Of a stretch of DNA of 64,000 nt, positions 23,366 to 64,000 are shown one piece after another. A program made the translations under genes and the position numbers. The DNA is from Dysidea avara (Eukaryota; Porifera; Demospongiae; Dictyoceratida; Dysideidae): NCBI RefSeq assembly GCF_963678975.1, contig NC_089281.1, positions 28,381,116-28,445,115 on the forward strand, in the 5' to 3' direction. Position 1 is the first letter of the stretch; each line of letters starts with the position of its first letter. The notes beneath the pieces are model-generated. The model was given only the letters and a program-made list of their open reading frames with translations. It had not been told where the DNA came from and did not search any database.

Positions 23366-24356
23366 CAGGCCTGCCAACCTGGAAAGTAAAAAAATCTCGA
23401 GATTTCTGTACCTTTATTGTAGTATTGCAGTGTGTAGTAAAAAAAAACTGGTAGATGCTATGCTGAGACCAAAAAAAAAAAAAAGGTCTCGACTTTTTAA
23501 CTAGGCGCACGCCCACAGCCGGGCTGTGGGCGTGCGCCTGGTTTACTGAAATTGTTTTCGTAAAAGTGTGTGTGTGTACCTATCCATCTACCTATCTACC
23601 TATGTTTGTCCGTACGCACCCACGTGAGCAAAATCGTTTAATAACGGTAAAAGTAGCTTTTACGTAAGAAGTAGAAGTCTGTATTAAACTTTTGCACAGG
23701 TGAACTTTGCTCTGAGGTGGTTTCTTTTCGGCGGACTGAAATACGGGTGTGGTGACTTTCCTCAGACTACCTTCCCCTTGAGGTTTTCAGGCATTGAGCA
23801 ACTGAAAAACAACGGTGCAGGCCTCGTACACTGCCAGGAATAGCCTATCGCTTCAAGTTGAAAGGGGGCGTATCCCTTACGTACGCGAATGAAAATGAAG
23901 AGCAGCTTTGAGGCTTTGTCGAGAGAATTTGTGGGAAAAAACACGTTAGTCACACTATAAAACAGTTTAGAAGATAGTTTTGTGCGTAATATGTTGGTAA
24001 AAGCGGCTTATTTAACAAACGCTTCCTTAGCAGTGCATAGCAACGTAATTGAACGAATTACGAATATTTCATGAATTACGAAATACGAGAAATACCTAAT
24101 TATATTATTGCACAACCCAAACTACCCTATTGTAAAGTAGTAATACATAGTTGGTTAATTCATAGTAGTATATACTGTCTATAGTTATTCCAGATGAGTT
24201 AGCTAGCTGCATGGCGCCTGGTTTTTAGAAGTAGCACAACATCAACTTGTTAAACTTGAAATCCGTGACATTTGCGCTACAAACCGTGAGATTCTAGCAA
24301 CGAAGGTTAGTGAAACCGTGATACTCACGGTAAACCCGTGAGAGTTGGCAGGCCTG
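23366..24356. mobile_element. MITE-like element with TIR caggcctgccaac
   Basis: Begins caggcctgccaac (23366-23378) and ends with its inverse gttggcaggcctg (24344-24356). About 990 bp, no credible transposase. Contains gagacc-(A)14-ggtctc and the perfect palindrome at 23503-23539. It sits inside the SINE-like element. Confidence 0.7.
23503..23539. repeat. Perfect 37-bp palindrome (18-nt arms, 1-nt centre)
   Basis: Left arm aggcgcacgcccacagcc, centre g, right arm its exact reverse complement. Much more GC-rich than its surroundings. Within the 23366-24356 element. Confidence 0.95.
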
Positions 24357-24600
24357 CCTTCAGCAAGAAGAACGGCCATGCCGAATATAGGAGTTTAAAA
24401 TCAAATTCAAATTCAATTCAATTCAGCACTTGTGCTGTAAAGCATTATTAAATAAATAAAATAGTCAGTCTCGCCGGGCATGGCCCGACCGCTATTTTAT
24501 CTACAGAAGGCGGCTCCGCTAAACCATGCAAGAACCAACCATATGCTGGCGTCTGGCATCACAGCAAATACTGTTGTTACAATTGTAGAATTGTAAACAG

Positions 24601-24751
24601 GACAAGTGGAATCCCTAGCTACAAAAAGCTCACGTGATGAGTGCAAAGTCTCTGTCACGAAATTACGAGGCTTCCTCCCCTACTACCATAAAACTAACTG
24701 ATTTAGCTACTCGACAATGAATGAAAGGCCTTAAAATAGTACAGTACAACA
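24601..24751 (+). promoter_or_regulatory. Promoter region of RTK gene D
   Basis: Contains CTCACGTGATG with CACGTG at 24631-24636, about 115 bp before the start codon. Similar boxes occur in the B/C and amidohydrolase/INPP5A promoters. No TATA box seen. Confidence 0.45.
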
Positions 24752-29733
<4,982 letters not shown>

Positions 29734-32700
29734 CACACAACGACACACATACATGTACTCAACTTTCCTGACAATGTCACACACGGACATCTAGACTGCA
29801 CTGTATTTTATTAGGCAGTGAACTGAATCATAATTATGTATGTATGTATGGATGTATGCTGTTACCATAACAAGTGTTTATACTGCTAAGAGAGAACCGT
29901 GAGCGTACCCATTTTATGTGTTTGTTGCATATGTGCATGTGTGTTTTAGAATCTGAAAGGCTGAAATTATTCTGTTGTGACTATTACAATTAGAATCCAC
30001 ATGGTTGTTATAATCTGGGCAGCCTGGAAATGTTATCTGAGCCATGCAGAAACACCATTTGATGTGGCCAGCACATTTAGTGTACCAATTACAACAATAC
30101 TTTATATTGTTTGCACACATACAAAATTAGATAATTACCTTTGATTAAAATTTTGGCTTGAAAGGAATTTGTTTTGCTACAATGTAGACAACATGTTACC
30201 TTTCTGGTGTATGTGCATGTGAGGTGATTGAATGTGGCATGCCCAGAGAAACATGTAGCTGCGAGTAAGTTAGCTGAGACGTATGTATACTTTTAATGTG
30301 CACTGCACACACACGCACACACAAAAGCAAAACCTTTGACTACCATACAGCACGGTCACACCTACCAGTGAACCAGCAATGGGACATGTACAACTGTGCA
30401 CTACTCTCTCTCAGTACTGTAGTACTATGCAGGCAGATCTTGTCACACATACATGCATGCACACACACCGGCACATATACATACCCAAAATATAATGGGA
30501 TACCTCTCAATAAGGATCACTATACATCTGGTGATTGTGATCTCGTTGTTGGTATCAACACTACACCATAACTATTATATAATAATAAATAATAGATGTA
30601 TTGACAGTATTGTTTTGTCTATTGTAGCATGGATTCTGTTAAGGGTGGTCTCATCTGGATCACCATATAAGTACATGCATCCTCACCTCTAGATAATATC
30701 ATGCTACTAATTAAACTGCAAAATGAGCGCATTGTCACAGCCTAGTAAAATACAGACCCTTGCCACACTGGAACCAAGCTTATTGATTATTATAAGTATC
30801 CAGTGATGCTTGATAAACTCCAAGGGAATAGATCTTTAATGTACCAGACTAATGGTTTACATGGTATATTCTTCATGTACACTATATAACTGTTCAGATT
30901 TTGCAGCCAAAAATACTACTTATTAAAGAAGCCATGCATGAGCTGAAGTAAACCTTCAGCTGTGTTTAGGACGACATGACCAGGCTGGAATGAAAGAGCA
31001 GCTAACTGACTGTACACTACATGTATATTCTGTACTGTAAAGCATTTTATACTGACTGTAGTACCCCATGAAAGCTTAAATAATCTGGCATACAAGTAAA
31101 TCAATGTCAGGCCACCGATAGAAGAGAAGGCTGTACTAGTGGTGTAACTTATTACATCATAATGCATTCTCTATCTTTGTGTCTGCAACAGTAAGTGGGT
31201 CATATGCAATAATATAGTAGATTAGCTATGCAGCTCATGTTGACACTCTAACACAACACACGGCAGAAATGGCCAAATAGCCATGATACAAGTAGGTATT
31301 TATTATAGACGCCCTACTGAGCTTTAGAAGCCTCAAGCCTGTAAGAGGTGCCACCCATAGCCGGACACCTAACAAACAAAGTGCATGCATGCATGGGACA
31401 GTGAAATCATAAGCAGTGGAAGAAAAGGTCAACCTAAGCATAACTCCACAGCTGGGCTACATGCATTCTAGCAAGTAGCATAATTATACAGTGGATTTAC
31501 AACTAGCAGAGAAATTCAAACATATAGGTACAAATTTTGTAAATGCTATGGTGAACAGCATATGCTCAAACAGTGGCTTATAAACTATTTGTTTTACAAC
31601 TAGCCCTAACCTGAGACCAGGCGGGGGGGAGTTGTTACACATGGTCCAAGCTAAATACTGAATTTTGCTTTTGTGTATGAAGTATGTATAGAGCTCTACA
31701 TTGTCATGATTATCCAAATAGTTAAAGTGAGGGTTTGTGTTGCATAGTGCAAGACTGAAATTATTTCTAACTAACTATATACAGGGGGGCCTGGGAACAT
31801 ACTCCCCTAGGAAATTTTGAAACACAGTTGTGGACAAGATTGAATCTGGAAGCAATTTGAGAGAAATGACTTGAGTAATTTAAAGAAATAGCAAGCTGAA
31901 AAGATGAAATTAAAAACAACTGAGAACAAGTGAACTATGTATGTATGCGTACAAGCCAATTTTTAGAGTAAACTGTCATTTTATATATTTTAAGGAAATT
32001 TTATTACAGTAAAAAAGAAAATTAAAGTCATAATTATAAGTTAGATTGTAAGACAATTTTTAATCAAAAAGTGGACCACAAAATGGAAAATTTAAAAAAT
32101 GACTATTTCAATATTTGAATCTTGAGGTACTTTTGCTGTAGTAAACTAAGAGAGGTAACATATTTCCTGTGGTATTTTAGCCTGACTTTACAACTAGCTA
32201 GCTCAATCACCATTTACAACTAACTAAAAGTCATTTAATATTAAAAAAAAAAAAAAAACTAGCCCCTCAAAATAGTGTATAATTGATGCTTCATCCCACA
32301 ACATGGTTATAAAGCCAACGTGAGACACTCATGTACATTGACACACATATATACAGTAATCTGATATGAGTGCAACACTGCATGTAATCTATAAGCAGTG
32401 TACATTAATTTTTCTCTATCATAATATTAAGACAGAATTTATACTTGAACACATCTGGTACTACCCGTTGCATGCACCAGATTTGTGCCAGTATGTATAA
32501 TATGTTGTATAACAGTTATATTATTGTGATGAATATTTAAACTGCCATAAACTACTTTTTGTACACCAAGCCAAACTATCAGATGATGTAGTTGCAAACA
32601 CATTTTCAACCAATTTAGCACAGTGCTGCAACTTTAACATTTTCACAGCTTTGTATTGTACAACTACAATTTGTAGTTGTAGCAGATTATGAACAGATCA

Positions 32701-33180
32701 CTGGTTGGACCCATGTGACATTACTTTTAGGAAGCGTTCTACCTGGGACCCTACTTGACATTCAGGATCTATTTGACATGGTCTTACTAATGAGGTCATG
32801 AAACATACCTTAGGTTCGGGGCCTTGCCATGATGAGGCATGGATCTTACTTACAGACTACAAAGTAGTTTTTCACTGATGAACAGGAAGTAAATGTGCAG
32901 TTCTCTGCAGCGAGAGAGGCACCATAAACTACAATGATTATTGATTTTTGTTTGGAAAATAAACTTCAATTTCATACATTATATGATTTTAGATAACTAT
33001 TATAGAAAACTGAAAAAAATTAATACAGCAAATTCTAGGAATGTCTGTTTAAAAATATTTTGAAAACTTATAAATCATATTCACAAATTACATGCACAAT
33101 GAATTCTTTTAATTTAGATATCTATTATAAAAATCAGAAAAACTATTATACAGCAAACTTTAAGAATATCTGTTTAGAAT
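29734..33180. other. Gene-poor interval between gene D and the amidohydrolase gene
   Basis: AT-rich. Contains the 3' UTR of D, a segment at 31785-31880 related to the body of the element at 4859-5215, an A-run near 32244 and long AT-rich tracts at 31930-32100 and 32940-33180. The open frames here are short and anonymous. Confidence 0.5.
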
Positions 33181-33186
33181 TTTATT
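33181..33186 (-). terminator. Polyadenylation signal of the amidohydrolase gene
   Basis: AATAAA on the minus strand only 6 bp past the TAA stop (33195-33193), implying a very short 3' UTR if used. Confidence 0.55.
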
Positions 33187-33192
33187 TACAAG

Positions 33193-34677
33193 TTACACAC
33201 TTTTCTTAACAGGGAGGGGAAGCTTAAATGGTGGCAGATTGGGATGAGCCTTAAACACGTTTGGTGGAAAGAATCCACCGTTGGGTCCAACAAGACAACG
33301 TTTACAAGCCAGATCAAACAACAAGGGATTATAACTGTATAACTCGTCCAATACTTCTTTTTGTTCTGCAGTGATCAGTCGATAACTTAGTAACCGAGAA
33401 GTTAATACTACAATGTTAATGGCCGGGACAGGATAATCAGACCCGTATACTAGTCGTGAATGGATGTCCCTAGCTTCTAGCAGCTCAGGAAGGTACTGAA
33501 TCCGACGGAAGCTACATATAGCTGATATATCTGCAAACAACAAGTTTTCATACTTTTCCTCTCTCATGAGACGTAGCAATAGTGAAAAATTGGAGGTCTC
33601 CTTACTGCCGGGATTGTCCAAATCCTTTCCAGTACCTTCTGTGGCACAATGAGCAGCAATTATCTTTACTCCACAGTCCAGTGGTTTACGGAGCTTCAGG
33701 GGATTTCCCAAGGTGTTGTCCAGAAAAGCAGCATTGACAGCATGTTCATCTCCAACATGCACAAGTATGGTCATATCTAACTCACATACCTTCTTATAAA
33801 AGCGAATACATTTTTCGTCAGCAGGATCAATACCCATGGAATTTGGCAGCCATTTAATAACTGTACACCCAGCTAAAGCACACCTCTCTAATTCTTCTAA
33901 AGCATCAGACCTATACGGATTCACAGAGCAAAATGGATAAAAACAATCTGGCATATCGTGAGCAAGTGTAAGTGCATAATCATTCGGGACATACAAGGTT
34001 GTTTTATTTATATCTGCCTTCCCATCTCTAGAGTAGAACTTATCAAAAGGCAGCAGACAACATTTGGGATTCAGGAATCCTTTGCCTATAGGTTTCAATA
34101 CATTTGCTGGAATGTAATGTTTTACAAGTCGGATCAATCGTGAAGTGTACAAAATATCTCCTCCATCCATTTGCGGTACTTGTGCTGCAGCCATAAACAC
34201 TAAAGTCTTCAGTCTCCTAATGGGAAACCACCAAGATTTAGTTGATGGATGGAGGTAACAATCTGAACCAGAGTCACCATGTCCTACTAGGTGAACATGA
34301 TAGTCTACCACATCAGAGGGGTCCACATCTTTGAAAATGTCTCGCAGGAGAGATTGGGCGTTGGCAGACAATCTACAAGACGATTCACCTTCTTTACACT
34401 CCAGCATGTGCTCTGGTTCATTCGTAAACCCTCCACCTAACTTTCTCCCAATGTAACCCAGTATGCCACTCCGCGGGGTCGGCGGGCCAGACAAATACTC
34501 AACACTGCTAGTTGAAATAAAAGTTCTCTCTCTATGACACATCACTACTTTACCATCAGAAGTTATTGTGGTAGAAGACTCTTCTTCTTCAGTATAAGTC
34601 CAAGTAGAGGCGGTGCTCTCTTCCACCGAAGTATCCTTACCGAGTACAGGCTGTAAAGCCATTACTCCAATTAACAC
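33193..34677 (-). CDS. Intronless amidohydrolase-type metal-dependent hydrolase (494 aa)
   Basis: Single uninterrupted reading frame. Residues about 1-90 are a low-complexity Ser/Thr/Glu-rich extension. The TIM-barrel hydrolase part starts at about 115 with metal-site HxH (DYHVHLVGHG, H127 and H129), then ILVHVGDEHA (H307), IIAAHCATEG (H343) and YGSDYP (D414). These are the ordered ligands of the amidohydrolase superfamily, most like amidohydrolase_2 enzymes, which include decarboxylases such as ACMSD. Substrate unknown. The first Met is used here; M6 (34662) is an alternative. No signal peptide or targeting signal is clear. Absence of introns in such an intron-rich region suggests retroposition or horizontal acquisition. 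It is head to head with INPP5A. Confidence 0.85.
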   Translation of the reverse strand: MLIGVMALQPVLGKDTSVEESTASTWTYTEEEESSTTITSDGKVVMCHRERTFISTSSVEYLSGPPTPRSGILGYIGRKLGGGFTNEPEHMLECKEGESSCRLSANAQSLLRDIFKDVDPSDVVDYHVHLVGHGDSGSDCYLHPSTKSWWFPIRRLKTLVFMAAAQVPQMDGGDILYTSRLIRLVKHYIPANVLKPIGKGFLNPKCCLLPFDKFYSRDGKADINKTTLYVPNDYALTLAHDMPDCFYPFCSVNPYRSDALEELERCALAGCTVIKWLPNSMGIDPADEKCIRFYKKVCELDMTILVHVGDEHAVNAAFLDNTLGNPLKLRKPLDCGVKIIAAHCATEGTGKDLDNPGSKETSNFSLLLRLMREEKYENLLFADISAICSFRRIQYLPELLEARDIHSRLVYGSDYPVPAINIVVLTSRLLSYRLITAEQKEVLDELYSYNPLLFDLACKRCLVGPNGGFFPPNVFKAHPNLPPFKLPLPVKKSV

Positions 34678-34821
34678 ACACGAATATCACGTGCTAATTG
34701 AAATATTCTAGTTACAAGTCTGTGATGTTTAGTTTGCGCGCTTACTTCATAACCGGATATCGCTGTGGTTGAGTTGCGTTATTTTCATTTGAAAGGAGTG
34801 ATACTGAGCGACATTGTCAAG
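34678..34821. promoter_or_regulatory. Bidirectional promoter of amidohydrolase and INPP5A
   Basis: 144 bp between divergent start codons. Contains TATCACGTGCTAATT with CACGTG at 34688-34693. Confidence 0.65.
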
Positions 34822-62344
<27,523 letters not shown>

Positions 62345-62865
62345 TGGTTGTAAATGTAGAGAGGTCGCCCTTCTTTATTTTTAATCATTCCAATATATGC
62401 AGTGTATATAGAAGATATATTATATATTATTTAATTGTTGTAAAATATAAAGTTATAGCTGCATATAGTTTTAATAATGAATTTTAAGTGTATGTAGCTA
62501 CGTACTTTTAAGAACTATAGCTACTAAATAGCTAGCTACAGCAGAACTGTAATTATAAGGTGTTTATGAAAGATGTAACCACTACCTAGCAGCATTCTGT
62601 AAATGGATGTTATAATTGTGTTGTGTTACTAAAGAAGCTGTATTCATATAGCTCAAATATTCCGAGCACTCCGGTTGGCGGTTGCAGTGTAGGACACGAG
62701 AGAGGCGGAAGTAGCGTAATTGAACGGATTTTGATAGCTAATCTTCAGCTGCTACACAAACTATAAAAGAGTTAATTCGAACACAAGTTGCACAGTGTAT
62801 TCTTCTTTGGCTCATTATTCGATCAATAGCTCTTGTTTGCAAGACAGTTTGTTGATACTACTGAA
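62345..62865. promoter_or_regulatory. Spacer between INPP5A and the homeobox gene
   Basis: 521 bp holding the INPP5A 3' UTR and the homeobox promoter and 5' UTR. The first 290 bp are very AT-rich; about 62660-62720 is clearly more GC-rich and is the likelier promoter. No canonical AATAAA or TATA box was recognised with confidence. Confidence 0.5.
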
Positions 62866-64000
62866 ATGTACAGCGCAGGTCTACCAGCTTATGCTTCAAG
62901 CGGGCAACATCGTCTACCAGATTATCCGCAGACATTGCAACCTACCGCGCAGCCCAACTGGATTTGGCCGTCTCCTTCACCAACAATGACGCGCCCACCA
63001 TATACTTGGCCGGCTGTTGAGCAAGCTTCCTCAAACAACAACGTCCCGACTGGCTACTGCTACTCTCCCTATCCACCCTGCACTTCAAGCGACCACACGT
63101 ACAAGACACACATGATCACGGACATTCTAAAAGCACAGAACTCCGAGATAGCAAAACTACCTGCAAATTATCAGAGCAAGTCTCCAACAGGTACTGGGGC
63201 ACACATGTACGCGGCAACTGGCGCGGAGGTTTTGCCAACAAGACAGCTGAACGTGAATGGATACGGGCACTGCTCACAGACTACTACAAGGTTCTCGGAG
63301 ATACCCAGCTCCCATTCTTTTTTCCCAGCAACTACAGGTACAACTTTGTTTCGTACATTGCACGTGTCAGAAATATATACCTTAGTTATAGCTATACTGT
63401 TGTCATGCCCTATACACACTAGGTGATCAGAAAGTCTTTAAGTTTTAATGTGATGTTTAATCAGGCAGAAAACATACTGACCACCATTATAATGTTGCTG
63501 GCCAAAGTTTATATTACATTTAATTGGTGTATCTTGTAATCTCTTGTATGCTTTATTAGAGTCCTCTTTTTCTGCAGGTTATGAAACTACTGGACGAGAA
63601 AGCATTGTCAATGGTGTACACAATGGATTAGCAAGTAGCAATTCCACACCTCCCTACATAGATCAAATGGTTAATGTTACAGCTGGTACCATTCCGATGT
63701 TTAGCCCACCGCTAGGGACATCAATACCAAGCCTGAGTCCATCCACCATCACCAATCCAAGATCACTCCCTCAACTCAAAGACATTCATCAGTCAGTTGA
63801 AGATGAGAAGAAGAAATCACAAAAGAAAGGACGAGCAACCTTTTCTGGTACACAAATTGATGAACTAGAAAAAGCATTCCATGTGTCTCAGTACCTCTCA
63901 ACTCATGATAGACATATTTTAGCTGAAAGATTAGGCCTATCAGAAAATCAAATCAAAATTTGGTTCCAAAACAGACGCACAAAGTGTCGTCGCACTGCCT
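62866..64000 (+). CDS. NKL-class homeobox transcription factor, 5' part through complete homeodomain
   Basis: Exon 1 62866-63337 and exon 2 63578-64000+ (GT-AG, in frame). The start is the ATG beginning MYSAGLPAYASSGQH; upstream in-frame codons offer only TTG. The N-terminal 157 residues are rich in Pro, Ser and Tyr. HMITDIL (residues 82-88) resembles the eh1/TN repression motif F-x-I-x-D-I-L with the Phe changed. The homeodomain is residues about 239-298 (helix 3 KIWFQNRRTKCRR; Q50, N51, R53). RATFSGTQIDELEKAF is closest by eye to NK6-type homeodomains (TFSGxQIxxLEKxF), fitting the sponge NK5/6/7 group. Position 56 is Cys where most NKL proteins have Trp. The gene runs off the window at homeodomain residue 60. 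Confidence 0.9.

Larger units (their letters stand above)
23190..24460 (+). mobile_element. SINE-like element, split by a nested DNA element
   Basis: The 5' part contains a pol III B-box-like GGTTCGAGGCC (23247-23257) and an 8-bp-arm hairpin ctgtagga...tcctacag. The 3' part ends with cagcacttgtgctgtaaagc, then attattaaataaataa. The same 3' tail occurs at 23050-23082, evidence for a repeated family. The two halves are separated by the element at 23366-24356. The A box is not convincing, so a tRNA origin is only likely. Confidence 0.55.

Noticed and set aside
62833-62865. Upstream extension of the homeobox protein
   Set aside because: It would need a TTG start; the first ATG in frame is at 62866.

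Overview
The window looks like part of a demosponge genome (Amphimedon-like). This is inferred from four things: an AT-rich, intron-dense sequence with mostly short introns; a tight cluster of immunoglobulin-like receptor tyrosine kinases (RTKs) of the kind expanded in sponges; an NK-type homeobox gene; and dense microsatellites and short interspersed repeats. The species was not verified. LAYOUT. (1) 1-29.7 kb holds four related RTK-type genes. Gene A (+, 5' end outside the window) and gene B (-, complete, 3.1-13.1 kb) are tail-to-tail paralogues whose kinase halves form a 1.3-kb inverted duplication. Gene C (+, 13.3-16.1 kb) is divergent from B across a 206-bp shared promoter. It has signal peptide, Ig-like ectodomain and membrane span, but no kinase. 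Gene D (+, 24.75-29.73 kb) is complete (about 947 aa, 12 exons) with a canonical HRD catalytic loop; A and B carry HGD instead. (2) 29.7-33.2 kb is gene-poor. (3) 33.2-34.7 kb (-) is an intronless amidohydrolase-type TIM-barrel gene, head to head with (4) an 18-exon gene of 27.5 kb (34.8-62.3 kb, +) for type I inositol polyphosphate 5-phosphatase (INPP5A), rebuilt exon by exon to 408 aa. Its 12.2-kb intron 6 holds a pure (CTG)194 tract, a Ty3/gypsy LTR element in antisense, and a decayed DDE transposase. (5) 62.87-64.0 kb is the 5' part of an NKL-class homeobox gene, complete through the homeodomain. MAIN POINTS. The Ty3/gypsy copy has LTRs that look identical, yet its coding region is broken in five ways, including a 218-bp inversion of the reverse-transcriptase core that cuts the YxDD catalytic box. 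The (CTG)194 tract lies on the sense strand of INPP5A, so the pre-mRNA would carry a long CUG run. In the RTK cluster, ectodomains pair as A/B and C/D, kinase inserts carry repeated YxN (Grb2-type) motifs, and promoters share CACGTG boxes. This suggests a locally evolving receptor family signalling through a Ras/phosphoinositide-type route; that function is inference only. All exon structures come from reading frames and GT-AG sites by eye, without transcript evidence.
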